Source: Candidatus Falkowiibacteriota bacterium (GTDB lineage Bacteria > Patescibacteriota > Patescibacteriia > Patescibacteriales > UBA12465). Taken from it: a DNA stretch of 52,800 nucleotides. This document shows positions 6,767-15,668 of this stretch, one piece after another. Every line of letters starts with the position of its first letter. The stretch's first letter is position 1. The stretch lies in assembly GCA_903847415.1 (NCBI GenBank), contig CAINDR010000021.1:1-52800 (forward strand). The letters are read 5' to 3'. The notes below the pieces were generated by a model. It did no database searches and was not told the origin of the DNA. It saw only the letters and a program-made list of their open reading frames with translations. A program made the position numbers and the translations under genes.

Positions 6767-8245
6767 ATGAATAAAAATGATGCTATTAGTAAAATAACTA
6801 CTCGGGAAGAAAATTTTTCAGAATGGTATTTAGATGTAATTCGTGAAGCAGATTTGGCCGAAAATTCTCCAGTTAGAGGTTCTATGATTATAAAACCTTA
6901 TGGTTATGCTATTTGGGAAAATATACAGAAAGTTTTAGATGGTGAATTTAAAAAACGTGGCACACAAAACGCATATTTTCCACTTCTTATCCCAAAAAGT
7001 TTTCTAGAAAAAGAAGCTGAGCATGTAGAAGGCTTTGCAAAAGAATGTGCGGTTGTCACACATCATAGACTTGAAGAAAAAGATGGGAAGCTTATCCCTG
7101 CAGGTGAGATGGATGAGCCACTTGTTATTCGCCCAACATCAGAGACAATTATTTATGATGCATTTTCCAAATGGATTAATTCATACAGAGATTTACCTCT
7201 CATTATTAACCAATGGTGCAATGTAGTCCGCTGGGAAATGCGTCCAAGGCTTTTTTTGCGTACAACAGAATTTCTCTGGCAGGAAGGACATACAGCTCAT
7301 TCCACAAGAAAAGGGGCGGACGAAAAAACACTTGAAATGCTTGAGGTTTATAGACAGTTTGTCGAAGAGTATTTAGCCGTTTCACTTGTTAAGGGTAAAA
7401 AAACCGAACTAGAAAAATTTCCTGGGGCTGAATACACAGCTACTATTGAGGCCATGATGCAAGATGGTAAGGCTTTGCAGTCGGGGACTTCGCATATGTT
7501 AGCTCAAAATTTTGCAAAATCTTTTAACGTTTCGTTTTTAGATGAAAATCAAGAGAAACAATATGTATGGCAAACAAGTTGGGGTCTTAGTACAAGAATT
7601 ATTGGCGCTCTTATTATGTCGCATTCTGATGACAAGGGTCTCGTTCTACCACCAAAAATCGCTCCAATACAAGTCGTGATAATTCCAATTTGGACCAATG
7701 ACGGCGAAAAGAATGTTGTCTTTGCAGAAGTACAGAAAATTAAAAACGAATTTGAAGCTGGTGGAATTACATGTAAAACGGATGACAGAGAAGGGAGACC
7801 TGGCCCCAAGTATTTTGAATGGGAACGAAAAGGTGTTCCACTTCGCATTGAGATTGGTCCTAAAGATGTTCAAAAACAGTCAGTGATTATTGTTGATAGG
7901 ATTACAGGTAAAAAAGAGTGTGTCTTAAACACAAATATAGCTATCAGTGTAAAAGAAAGCTTGGAACAAATACAAAAAACATTACTTGAAAATTCAAGAA
8001 AATTTCGATTAGAAAATACTCGTGAGGTCTTAGATTATGAGGAGTTTAAGAAAGTTATAAATGAAAAAAAAGGATTTATTTTTGCTCATTTGTGTTCAGA
8101 CAAAAATTGTGAAGAAAAAATAAAAGAAGAAACAAACGCAAGTACAAGATGTATTCCTTTTGATGGAGGGTTGGGTGATACTGGTAAGTGTATTTTTTGT
8201 AAAAAAGATGCACAAAACAAAGTCCTATTCGCAAAGTCATATTAA
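6767..8245 (+). CDS. proS: prolyl-tRNA synthetase, archaeal/eukaryotic-like type
   Basis: 492 residues, the length of the short ProRS type that lacks the INS editing domain. Class II motif 1 is in PVRGSMIIKPYGYAIWE, motif 2 in RWEMRPRLFLRTTEFLWQEGH and motif 3 in GLSTRIIGALIMSHSDD. The anticodon-binding domain follows (IAPIQVVIIPIW), with the C-terminal Cys-containing zinc-binding-like tail (CSDKNCEE, CIFCKKDA). It attaches proline to tRNA-Pro in the cytosol. Its leader holds the XRE remnant and an inverted repeat CACTGA-GTG-TCAGTG (6727-6741). Confidence 0.95.
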   Translation: MNKNDAISKITTREENFSEWYLDVIREADLAENSPVRGSMIIKPYGYAIWENIQKVLDGEFKKRGTQNAYFPLLIPKSFLEKEAEHVEGFAKECAVVTHHRLEEKDGKLIPAGEMDEPLVIRPTSETIIYDAFSKWINSYRDLPLIINQWCNVVRWEMRPRLFLRTTEFLWQEGHTAHSTRKGADEKTLEMLEVYRQFVEEYLAVSLVKGKKTELEKFPGAEYTATIEAMMQDGKALQSGTSHMLAQNFAKSFNVSFLDENQEKQYVWQTSWGLSTRIIGALIMSHSDDKGLVLPPKIAPIQVVIIPIWTNDGEKNVVFAEVQKIKNEFEAGGITCKTDDREGRPGPKYFEWERKGVPLRIEIGPKDVQKQSVIIVDRITGKKECVLNTNIAISVKESLEQIQKTLLENSRKFRLENTREVLDYEEFKKVINEKKGFIFAHLCSDKNCEEKIKEETNASTRCIPFDGGLGDTGKCIFCKKDAQNKVLFAKSY

Positions 8246-8324
8246 AATATGATGAAAAAGTTTAACGGATATTATGAAGCTATTAATTATCTATAAGTAT
8301 CGACAGGGCGCTGCTGTTAATTTA

Positions 8325-8333
8325 TGCTATAAT
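8325..8333 (+). promoter_or_regulatory. extended -10 promoter element for argS
   Basis: TGCTATAAT, a consensus -10 with the extended TG. No good -35 lies at the usual distance (TCGACA at 8300 is too far). About 48 bases of leader precede the argS ATG. Confidence 0.45.
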
Positions 8334-8381
8334 TGTTAATAGCCTTGATTTCCTTAAGTTTTAATGGCAAAATAAGCAAAT

Positions 8382-10076
8382 ATGAAAAATAAACTTGCCA
8401 AGCTATTGGCAGAAAAAGTGCAAGAGCTTGGAGGCCAAGAAATTTCCCCAGCTCAATTATTAGCAAAAATTGAAATTCCCCCATTGCGTGATTTGGGTGA
8501 TTTTGCTTTTCCTTGTTTTGTGTTAGCAAAAGATCTCGCGCTTCCACCAGCAGTAATTGCCGAAAAGCTAGTTAATTTAATGACGACTCAGGATGGCATT
8601 CAGAAAGCAGTAGCAGTAGGGCCTTATCTTAATCTGTTCGTTGATCGGCTAGTTTTTGCTGGCGCTGTTTTGGATGAGGTTCTAACTCTTGGTGAAAAAT
8701 TTGGTAAAGCGGAAAGTAATCAACAAAAGATTGTCATCGAATACCCCTCACCAAACACCAACAAACCTTTGCATCTGGGGCATTTGCGCAATTTATCAAT
8801 TGGCGAATCATTAGCTCGTTTATTGACAGAAAATGGGGCAGAGGTGGTTCGAACAAATCTTTTTAATGACCGAGGAATTCATATTTGCAAATCGATGATT
8901 GCTTACCAAAAAGAAGGTCAGAATGCTGAGCCAGATAAAAAATCCGATCATTTTGTCGGCGATTATTATGTAAAATTTTCAAGCCTAGCTCAAGAGGATA
9001 AAAACTTGGAACAAGAAACTCAAGAGCTTCTTGTGAAATGGGAAAACGGAGATGAAGAAACCAGAGCGCTCTGGCAAAAAATGAATAATTGGGCTTTTAC
9101 AGGATTTAAAGAAACTTTTCAATTGGTTGGGATTAAGCATGACAAAAACTATTTTGAGAGTGAAATGTATCAACAGGGAAAAGAATTGGTCCTCAAAAAT
9201 TTAGCTGCTGGTCTTTTTGCGAAACGGGCTGACGGGGCAATTATTCTAGATCTCACTACAGAGGGTTTGGATGAGAAAGTTTTGTTGCGTGCCGATGGCA
9301 CTAGCGTTTACATGACTCAAGATCTGTATTTAGCTTTTCTCAAGGATGCCGATTACCATTACGATGATTCAATTTATATTGTTGGTAATGAACAAGATTA
9401 TCATTTTCAAGTTTTAGCAATTATTTTAAAGAAGTTGGGGTTTGCCAAGAAAATTAGTCATCTTTCCTATGGAATGATTGCTTTGCCGGAAGGACGCATG
9501 AAATCACGTGAAGGAACAGTGGTTGATGCTGATAATCTCATCTGGGAATTAACCGATTTAGCAAAAGAGGGAATTATTACTAGAACGAGCGACCTTGATC
9601 CGATCGAAACTAATATTCGCGCTCAGAAGATTGCTTTAGCGGCAATTAAATATAAATTACTCAAGACCAATATTTTTAAGGACATGATTTTTGATCCCAA
9701 AGAATCCTTAAGTTTTGATGGTGATACTGGACCATACCTTTTGTATTCTTTCGCCCGAGCTAAGTCGATTTTGGTGAAAGTTTCTCAAGAAGAAACTACT
9801 GACAAACTCACTGAGCTAGAAGATGTTGAATTTGCTTTAATTCAAAAAATTGCTGACTTCAAAGAATTACTCGTTTTTGCAGGTGCAAATCGCAATCCAT
9901 CACTGGTGGCTCACTACGCTTTTGAGTTAGCTCAAATCTTTAATGAATTTTATCACACCTGTCCGGTCGTTAGTTCTCATCAAATTAATTTACGCTTAAA
10001 GTTAGTGGAAGCTTTTACGATTGTTTTAGGAAAATCATTAAACATTTTAGGAATCGAAACTTTAGAGAAGATGTAG
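8382..10076 (+). CDS. argS: arginyl-tRNA synthetase
   Basis: 564 residues, typical length. An N-terminal additional domain (KLLAEKVQELG) precedes the class I signature HLGHLRNLSIGE, within the ArgRS-specific PSPNTNKPLHLGH context; the KMSKS equivalent is GRMKSREGTVV. The C-terminal helical anticodon-binding (DALR) domain includes GPYLLYSFARAKSI and ends ILGIETLEKM. The last ten codons and the 68 bases after the stop are duplicated at 14508-14608. Charges tRNA-Arg. Confidence 0.96.
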   Translation: MKNKLAKLLAEKVQELGGQEISPAQLLAKIEIPPLRDLGDFAFPCFVLAKDLALPPAVIAEKLVNLMTTQDGIQKAVAVGPYLNLFVDRLVFAGAVLDEVLTLGEKFGKAESNQQKIVIEYPSPNTNKPLHLGHLRNLSIGESLARLLTENGAEVVRTNLFNDRGIHICKSMIAYQKEGQNAEPDKKSDHFVGDYYVKFSSLAQEDKNLEQETQELLVKWENGDEETRALWQKMNNWAFTGFKETFQLVGIKHDKNYFESEMYQQGKELVLKNLAAGLFAKRADGAIILDLTTEGLDEKVLLRADGTSVYMTQDLYLAFLKDADYHYDDSIYIVGNEQDYHFQVLAIILKKLGFAKKISHLSYGMIALPEGRMKSREGTVVDADNLIWELTDLAKEGIITRTSDLDPIETNIRAQKIALAAIKYKLLKTNIFKDMIFDPKESLSFDGDTGPYLLYSFARAKSILVKVSQEETTDKLTELEDVEFALIQKIADFKELLVFAGANRNPSLVAHYAFELAQIFNEFYHTCPVVSSHQINLRLKLVEAFTIVLGKSLNILGIETLEKM

Positions 10077-10144
10077 GGAGGTATACCTAAACTAAATAAT
10101 GATAACTTTGGTAATTTTCTTTAATTATTTTTTTTGACTTTGCT
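10044..10144 (+). repeat. 101-bp direct repeat, copy 1 (argS 3' end)
   Basis: Identical to 14508-14608 except for one base (A at 10098, G at 14562). It covers the last ten argS codons plus the stop and the 3' end of a convergent toxin-like gene. Offset between copies is 4464 bases. Confidence 0.93.
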
Positions 10145-10226
10145 TTTAAATAAGTTGCAGTTTTAAACTCAGTTATTTTGAGCTAAACAGTTATGAAATT
10201 TAAATAATTTAACTTGGTATATTTAT

Positions 10227-10940
10227 ATGCATAATAGTGCAAAGCAACTATTAAAAAATAAATTGTTAGAAAAATGGATAGCTGACGGGTATTTGGTGAA
10301 AAAATATTATGAGAAAAAAATTGCTAAATATTCTATTAATTCAGAAGCTTCTTTGGACTGGAGAACAAAAGAAATGCACGATTTATTTTTTTCTCATGTA
10401 TTAGATGGTGTTAATTTTTCTTCAGTAAATTCAATTTTGGACGTCGGATGTGGTATTTGTGGTATTGTTGATTATTTAGATTCTCTGGGTGTAGAGAATT
10501 TTAACTATTTAGGTATTGATATAGTGGACAGTTTTATTTCTGTTGCTCAAAATAAATATTTTGAAAGGGATGTTGATGTTTTGAATAAAAATTTTTTAAA
10601 CGAAGACTTTTGGCCCAAGAGAAATTTTGATTTAGTGTTAAATCTTGGTGGTTTAAATTCAAAGGTTAGATTTCAATATAGCTTCCTGCAGTACAATATT
10701 GAGAAAATGATTTTATGTAGTAGTAAATATGTTGCATTTAATGTTTTAATTAAAGTTAAAAATACATATTTTAAAAAAAATAAGCTTAGAGCTGTGGGAG
10801 CAATTGCTTCTTTCGATGAAGACAAGCTTATTGCTATTTTAAAAAAAATTAGTCTTAAATATAACATTGATTTTGATATTAAAAAAATCTCTATATTCGA
10901 AGGTAGTATCGACGCCTTTGTATTAATTAAATTATTATGA
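10227..10940 (+). CDS. class I SAM-dependent methyltransferase
   Basis: 237 residues. Motif I SILDVGCGICGIVDYL near residue 70; beta2 ends in NYLGIDIVDS; the FDLVLNLGGLN strand is post-motif. First gene of the islet. Its TGA overlaps the next gene's ATG (ATGA), indicating coupled translation. An N-terminal helical region of about 65 residues may contact the substrate. Substrate unknown; the neighbours point to a nucleotide- or sugar-containing small molecule. Confidence 0.75.
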   Translation: MHNSAKQLLKNKLLEKWIADGYLVKKYYEKKIAKYSINSEASLDWRTKEMHDLFFSHVLDGVNFSSVNSILDVGCGICGIVDYLDSLGVENFNYLGIDIVDSFISVAQNKYFERDVDVLNKNFLNEDFWPKRNFDLVLNLGGLNSKVRFQYSFLQYNIEKMILCSSKYVAFNVLIKVKNTYFKKNKLRAVGAIASFDEDKLIAILKKISLKYNIDFDIKKISIFEGSIDAFVLIKLL

Positions 10941-11485
10941 AGTTAATAAATAAGCCAAATAAAATAGTAGTTGATCAAATAAATAACATTATTCATCTCG
11001 ATTGGCAGGCCATTGAAGTTGCTGTCGGTTTGTTTCATAAAAAAATAGAAAAAATATCACCATTTGATTCTTTGTTGGTACTTGTCAGAGGGGCAATGGT
11101 ACCAGCCGCCATGTTGTCTCATTCGCTAAATAATAGGAACATGAAATTTTATCAGGGAGTTAAAACGAACTCAAACAAACCGCATGATTATGGAAAATTT
11201 CGTAGTTTGTTGCTACCAAAACTGATGCCAGGAGAGAGGTTATTAATTGTAGAAGATATTATTTTTGAAGGTGATACTGTTAATAATGCTATTGATTATG
11301 TAATAAAATGTGGTTGCGTATGTGTTGGAGTTTGTAGTATAGTAATCGATGAAAATCTAAAAAATTTACCAGCTATAAAAAGAAATTCGGTGCCACTGAT
11401 AGGTGCTTACGAATGTGAAAATCTAAAATGGATAAGATTTCCATGGGAAATAAAGATAGATAATGAAATATCTATTAATTTTTAA
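10937..11485 (+). CDS. phosphoribosyltransferase-fold protein
   Basis: 182 residues. The PRPP-binding loop is visible as LLIVEDIIFEGDTVNNAI (the VxDDxxxTGxT-type motif with Glu-Asp, Gly and Thr present), and LLVLVRGAMVPAAMLSH matches the first PRTase strand and PPi loop. It resembles the hypoxanthine/xanthine PRTase-like group rather than OPRT. It would transfer a phosphoribosyl group to a base or regulate nucleotide use. Coupled to the methyltransferase upstream. Confidence 0.75.
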   Translation: MKLINKPNKIVVDQINNIIHLDWQAIEVAVGLFHKKIEKISPFDSLLVLVRGAMVPAAMLSHSLNNRNMKFYQGVKTNSNKPHDYGKFRSLLLPKLMPGERLLIVEDIIFEGDTVNNAIDYVIKCGCVCVGVCSIVIDENLKNLPAIKRNSVPLIGAYECENLKWIRFPWEIKIDNEISINF

Positions 11486-11499
11486 ATAACATTATTGTT

Positions 11500-12057
11500 A
11501 TGATTGTGGTGTTAGAGGGGTTGCCTGCTAGCGGCAAAACAACAATTGCTAATTATTTGCAAGTAAATTGTAATTTTAATAAAGTTAACGAATCCCTTGG
11601 TTACCTGGGTGGAGTTAATCTTTCGGATGATCAAGGGGAAATTTTTCAAGAAACCCTTAAAAAATATAATTTAGCAAAGATTTCAAAATCGCACTCCGTG
11701 ATAGATCGTGGTTATGCATCGATGCTCGCATGGGATTATTGTGCTGCGCACTTAAAAATAGCTGACAATCTATCTACTAAAAATAAATGGGTTACCAAGG
11801 CAATAAAAAAAGGCTTATTATACGAGCCAGATATTTACATTTATTTAGCTATTAGCGAAGAAACTAGTTTAACAAGAAGACCCAGGAGGGAAAACATTAA
11901 AGATGTTTGGACTAGCGTTTTAGGATTAAAATATTGTTTGGATTATTATGCATATTTTTTTGGAAAAGAAGAAAACAAGAAAAAAACTATTTTTATTGAT
12001 GCCGAAATGAACACAAAAGAAGTGATCAAAATTTTAAAGGCTAAATTGTTAATATGA
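11500..12057 (+). CDS. P-loop nucleotide kinase (thymidylate/deoxynucleoside kinase-like)
   Basis: 185 residues. Walker A EGLPASGKTT at the N-terminus, a DRGYASMLAWDY segment equivalent to the DRY/DRS motif of dNMP and deoxynucleoside kinases, and a lid-like RRPRRE. These features place it in the thymidylate-kinase/dNK superfamily but not in a named subfamily. Its end overlaps the next start by four bases. Confidence 0.7.
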   Translation: MIVVLEGLPASGKTTIANYLQVNCNFNKVNESLGYLGGVNLSDDQGEIFQETLKKYNLAKISKSHSVIDRGYASMLAWDYCAAHLKIADNLSTKNKWVTKAIKKGLLYEPDIYIYLAISEETSLTRRPRRENIKDVWTSVLGLKYCLDYYAYFFGKEENKKKTIFIDAEMNTKEVIKILKAKLLI

Positions 12058-13343
12058 AAAAATCTGTTCATATAATTTATATAGCTGAAGATGGAGTATC
12101 TTCTTTGGTCTGTGGTGTCGGGACGATAGTCCATAATTTTTTATTATCTTTTGATAAAATCGCGTCAAATTTTGAAAAACATTCCGTTGTTTTAAGGTTG
12201 TCTATAATATCATTAAAATACAAAAAAACAGATATAGGTTTTAGGCCTGATTTTTTAAAAAGATCTGCTGATTTATGCAAATTCTATAAAGGTTCACTCA
12301 TATTAATTGACAAGCCTAATAATCATTCAAGTGATTATTTTAATTTTTCTAATTGGAAAATTCTTAATCGCAAAGTAAGATTTATTTTAAAAGAAATATT
12401 TAGCAAGAATGATGATCTTACAGTTATTATTTCAAACGATACTATATTCGCCGAATCTTATTTTGTAGAGTCAAAAGTAATTAATATCTGGCTACCAAAT
12501 AGTTTGGGTATTTTACATAAGCAATCTTACGTCCAACAACCAAAACGAATATCTTGGGAATTAAGTGCGATGAATAGATCAAAAAAAGAAAATTTTTTTA
12601 TAGGTAGTGTATCGAGATATATTTTTAAAATTATAATACAAAAATACGATTTAAATCCTAACAAGGTACTATCTCTACATAATGGGTTTAACTTATCGTC
12701 CCTTAAATTGTTTTTAAGGAACGATTTCGAAATATCTAGTTATTTAAAAAAAAGAAAGATACCTCTAGACAAGAATATAATTTTTTGCTTCGCCAGAGCA
12801 GATGAATATAAAGGCCTCGATGTTGCATTAAAAGCTATGCTTAAAATTTCTAGAAAATATGGATTGCATCCAGTCTTAATTGCTTCTAAGTTTAGTGATG
12901 AAAAATTTATAGAGAATATACAAGAGCAGTTAAAATTTATAGCGAATAAATCTCAACAACCTGTATCTTTATTTTTTGATTACGAATTTGAACTACCAAA
13001 ATATCTTTTGCAATATAAACGAGTGAAATATTTGCTTAATATGCCTAAAAATGATTTTTGTCCTCTAGTTCCTTTTGAAGCTGAAATTTTGGGGCATAGA
13101 GATTTATGTGTTGTTAATAGTAATATTGCTTGTATTAGAGATGTAATAACAGACATGCAAGATGGATTTCTTTGTTTGCCGGCGTCAAAACATATAGTTA
13201 AAAAAATTGCTAAAATATTTGACTTATCTCCTGATGTGAGAAATACTATTATTGCTTCAGGTAAGGCAAGAGCCTTGAAAGCAATGGATATTAAAAAAAG
13301 CTATTTAGCAACTTTAAAAATGCTTATAGATACTAATATATGA
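12054..13343 (+). CDS. glycosyltransferase, GT4-like (GT-B fold)
   Basis: 429 residues. The N-terminal domain starts like glycogen synthase/GT4 proteins (HIIYIAEDGVSSLVCGVGT). The C-terminal domain has the nucleotide-sugar-binding strands IIFCFARADEYKGLDVALKA and the EX7E-like PFEAEILGHRDLCVVNS. A soluble enzyme with no membrane segment. Cotranscribed with the kinases and NUDIX. It likely builds a sugar onto a small molecule or polysaccharide; donor and acceptor cannot be read. Confidence 0.75.
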   Translation: MKKSVHIIYIAEDGVSSLVCGVGTIVHNFLLSFDKIASNFEKHSVVLRLSIISLKYKKTDIGFRPDFLKRSADLCKFYKGSLILIDKPNNHSSDYFNFSNWKILNRKVRFILKEIFSKNDDLTVIISNDTIFAESYFVESKVINIWLPNSLGILHKQSYVQQPKRISWELSAMNRSKKENFFIGSVSRYIFKIIIQKYDLNPNKVLSLHNGFNLSSLKLFLRNDFEISSYLKKRKIPLDKNIIFCFARADEYKGLDVALKAMLKISRKYGLHPVLIASKFSDEKFIENIQEQLKFIANKSQQPVSLFFDYEFELPKYLLQYKRVKYLLNMPKNDFCPLVPFEAEILGHRDLCVVNSNIACIRDVITDMQDGFLCLPASKHIVKKIAKIFDLSPDVRNTIIASGKARALKAMDIKKSYLATLKMLIDTNI

Positions 13344-13750
13344 AAATTTATTCTGCGGGTGGAGTATTAACCAAAAAAGAAAATAACCAGATTTTTGTGT
13401 TGTTAGTAGAACATCTTGATGGTACTTTTGTTTTTCCAAAGGGTCATGTTGAGGAAGGTGAAACTTTTCAGGAGGCAGCTAAAAGAGAAATAAGGGAAGA
13501 AGTTGGTCTCTCGGATATTGTTATTGATAAACAATTAGGTGTAATAAAAAGAGTTTCAAAAAATTTAGGCAATCAGCTAATAGAAAAAAGGATTGTTATG
13601 TTTAGTGTAATTATAAATAATTATGATCATCTAAAAAACACTGAAGAAGAGTACCGTTGGTTTGATATTGATGATGTAGCGGGTCGCTTAAGATATAGCG
13701 AAGATAGAAGATTTTTTTTAGGAATAAAAGGTTTTTTAACATTAAAATAA
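13340..13750 (+). CDS. NUDIX hydrolase (MutT/Ap4A-hydrolase-like)
   Basis: 136 residues with a complete Nudix box: GHVEEGETFQEAAKREIREE followed by VGL. The LPKGH-like FPKGHVE lead-in is typical of diadenosine-polyphosphate/diphosphoinositol hydrolases. Overlaps the glycosyltransferase stop by four bases. It may clean up activated nucleotides used by the islet pathway. Confidence 0.85.
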   Translation: MKIYSAGGVLTKKENNQIFVLLVEHLDGTFVFPKGHVEEGETFQEAAKREIREEVGLSDIVIDKQLGVIKRVSKNLGNQLIEKRIVMFSVIINNYDHLKNTEEEYRWFDIDDVAGRLRYSEDRRFFLGIKGFLTLK

Positions 13751-13769
13751 AGATTGAGGAGGGTTGAAG

Positions 13770-14378
13770 ATGAGAAAACAAGTTGTGTTTATTGGTGGAA
13801 TCCATGGTGTTGGTAAATCAACTATATGTCATGAGGTGCACTTAGCGACGTCAGCTATTATTGTAAAACAAAGACACTTAGTGAAAGAGGTGGCAATAAA
13901 ACTTGGGGCTATTACCTGGGAAGATGCAGGCCTGGTTCATAATTTAGTTATAAAGGATGCTGCCAGTTTGGTTATAGAAAGAGTAAAAGCTAAAAAAAGT
14001 TCGCTTGTTTTAGTCGACTGTCATTATTCAATAAGGCAAGCCAAAGCTTTAAGAATAAGTTCCAGTCCAGGCTTTAAGGGATACATCCCGGACTTAGACG
14101 AAAAATTTGTTTCTGTGCTAAGAAAATATTTTGAATTAAAATTTATTTTAGTGCAAACTGCCCCAGAAATTGCTTTTGCAAGAATTGTAAACAGACCAAT
14201 AGAGATTAGAGATGTCGATTGTAGTTTGGAGTTAATGGTAAAAAGTGAACGAATTGAACAAATATATTTTATCCAAATGGTTCAGAATTTTCAAATTGAT
14301 CAGAAAAACTTTGTGATATTAAATAATAATGGTGACCTAAGCCAGACTTTAAAATCTTTTAATAATTTCGTTTTTTAA
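13770..14378 (+). CDS. AAA/adenylate-kinase-like P-loop protein
   Basis: The start is taken at ATG 13770 because GAGGAGGG lies 6 bases upstream; the track's TTG (13764) abuts that SD. About 202 residues. Walker A GGIHGVGKSTI is reminiscent of archaeal AdkA and of small cytidylate/shikimate-type kinases; LVLVDCHYSIR is a Walker B-like strand with DxH and FILVQTAPEIAFARI follows in the usual kinase order. Probably phosphorylates a small molecule. Last gene of the islet, with a perfect terminator after it. Confidence 0.65.
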   Translation: MRKQVVFIGGIHGVGKSTICHEVHLATSAIIVKQRHLVKEVAIKLGAITWEDAGLVHNLVIKDAASLVIERVKAKKSSLVLVDCHYSIRQAKALRISSSPGFKGYIPDLDEKFVSVLRKYFELKFILVQTAPEIAFARIVNRPIEIRDVDCSLELMVKSERIEQIYFIQMVQNFQIDQKNFVILNNNGDLSQTLKSFNNFVF

Positions 14379-14400
14379 GGACTATAAAATAGTCCTTTTT
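14377..14400 (+). terminator. intrinsic terminator of islet operon
   Basis: AAGGACTAT-AAA-ATAGTCCTT, a perfect 9-bp stem overlapping the last stop codon, followed by TTT. Confidence 0.8.
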
Positions 14401-14507
14401 AATTGGTCAGTAAACCTAATAAAATAAAAGGTTAGCTATGTATTAGACTTTTTGAGCGCAGGAGAAGATATTTTTTTATTAATAAAGAACAAAATAACTT
14501 TATAAAT

Positions 14508-14608
14508 ATTTTAGGAATCGAAACTTTAGAGAAGATGTAGGGAGGTATACCTAAACTAAATGATGATAACTTTGGTAATTTTCTTTAATTATTTTTTTTG
14601 ACTTTGCT
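14508..14608 (+). repeat. 101-bp direct repeat, copy 2
   Basis: Copy of 10044-10144 with one mismatch. Here it contains the argS last codons without the rest of argS, and the genuine 3' end of the minus-strand toxin-like gene. Confidence 0.93.
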
Positions 14609-14943
14609 GTTTCATTGCCACCCTCTAAATCATTTTTATGATAAACCAATAAAACATTAATCAATTTTTTCTCGTTATGCATGGCAACAATACAGCGGTT
14701 CCCAGATCCATGGCGAGATTTTTTTGTTCCTGCGATACTAAATTCAGTTTTTATAATTTTAATATCAAAATCTTTTGCAATTATTTCGGCAATAGATTTT
14801 TCTAAGATAACGTCAAAACTTTGAAACTCTCTCACGAGAGCTTCTATTGTAATATCCCAGGATCGTCCATATTTTTTAGCAAATTTTTTGATGAAGTGGC
14901 GATGGGCGTATTCTTCGAAATTTACTGAATATTTAGTAAACAT
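14551..14943 (-). CDS. putative toxin partner of the Panacea antitoxin
   Basis: 130 residues. Second gene of a two-gene operon, overlapping the antitoxin by 11 bases, as in toxin-antitoxin pairs. Its core (KTEFSIAGTKKSRHGSGNRC, then VLLVYHKNDL) looks like a small basic alpha/beta protein of the RelE-like kind with conserved Lys/Arg residues. I do not assign a named family. The last 19 codons lie in the 101-bp repeat, and copy 1 at 10087-10144 carries the same tail with His changed to Tyr. Toxicity is inferred from context. Confidence 0.6.
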   Translation of the reverse strand: MFTKYSVNFEEYAHRHFIKKFAKKYGRSWDITIEALVREFQSFDVILEKSIAEIIAKDFDIKIIKTEFSIAGTKKSRHGSGNRCIVAMHNEKKLINVLLVYHKNDLEGGNETAKSKKIIKENYQSYHHLV

Positions 14944-15622
14944 GGTTTGGGTCCTCTTGGGTTATTAGACTATAAGGGATTATTTCATTATCTTCGCAGA
15001 TTGCATATGGTAGTTGGTCATGAGTAAATTTGACGATATCTTGAGTTCTTTTTCCGCGCCATTTTAAGGAGATATCTTTAATCATTTTTAGCTCCACTGC
15101 GTTTAGTTCTGATAACTTTTCCCGTTCACCGGAACGAGTCTGAGAAATAAAAAAGACACCATCCTTTGTGGTTTTATCTACCTCGATAATTCCAGCCTCA
15201 AAAAGTTCTTCAATGGCGCGGAAATAATTATCTGGCACTGGACCGTATTGAATTTTTCGATAAGGCATTCCGCTCATACTTTCTAGATGTTCATAGAACC
15301 AAGCAAAATCAGCCAAGTAGAGCATTTTTGCTAACTTGGTTTTTGGTATTTTGCTATGAGAGTCTTTTTCTGATCGCAAATAGGCTAAAATCATTTGCTT
15401 GTATTTTTTGTAGTTTGGTTTTAGCCCGCCACGCATTTCTTCTAAAGAAATGCCAAAAAGATCCGCTAGTTTTATCGCCTCAAATAGGCTTAGTTCGTTT
15501 TTTCCTTGTTCAAAGCCAATATAGGAAGATCGGGAAATGCCAATTTTTTCGGCGGTTTCTAGCTGAGAAAGACCTCTTTTTAGTCTTAGTTCTTTGATAA
15601 ACTTGTAATAATCTTTAGTCAT
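14933..15622 (-). CDS. XRE-Panacea (DUF4065) antitoxin/regulator
   Basis: About 229 residues from the ATG at 15622. The upstream ATG in the track (15643) lies inside the promoter spacer and is unlikely. Residues about 8-60 form an XRE HTH (RGLSQLETAEKIGISRSSYIG). After a linker comes a Panacea domain: KLAKMLYLADFAWFYEH, then YGPVPDNYFRAIEELFEAG. Panacea domains neutralise diverse toxins, and XRE fusions bind their own promoter. Coupled by overlap to the 14551 gene. Confidence 0.75.
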   Translation of the reverse strand: MTKDYYKFIKELRLKRGLSQLETAEKIGISRSSYIGFEQGKNELSLFEAIKLADLFGISLEEMRGGLKPNYKKYKQMILAYLRSEKDSHSKIPKTKLAKMLYLADFAWFYEHLESMSGMPYRKIQYGPVPDNYFRAIEELFEAGIIEVDKTTKDGVFFISQTRSGEREKLSELNAVELKMIKDISLKWRGKRTQDIVKFTHDQLPYAICEDNEIIPYSLITQEDPNHVY

Positions 15623-15631
15623 ATTACTAAG

Positions 15632-15660
15632 ATTATAAGGCAATAATGTTTAAAAGTCAA
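15632..15660 (-). promoter_or_regulatory. consensus promoter of the toxin-antitoxin operon
   Basis: Minus strand: TTGACT, 17 bases, TATAAT. The -10 ends nine bases before ATG 15622, so the transcript would be leaderless or nearly so. Confidence 0.75.
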
Positions 15661-15668
15661 ACAAAGCT

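Larger units (their letters stand above)
10145..14507 (+). mobile_element. six-gene islet between 101-bp direct repeats
   Basis: A gene cluster with overlapping or near-abutting genes (10227-14378) lies exactly between two copies of the argS 3' end. It contains no integrase or transposase. Removing it with one repeat would restore argS convergent with the 14551 toxin gene at a 10-base spacing. The genes are even more AT-rich than argS. Arrival by Campbell-type recombination of a circular molecule is inferred; a misassembly between strains is the main alternative. Confidence 0.6.

Noticed and set aside
8249-8296. Short frame after proS (MMKKFNGYYEAINYL) resembling the start of a Mur-ligase/FolC protein
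   Set aside because: Only 15 codons before a stop; too short to separate from chance.
15643-15643. Upstream ATG of the Panacea antitoxin as start
   Set aside because: It lies within the -35/-10 spacer of a consensus promoter; ATG 15622 is preferred.
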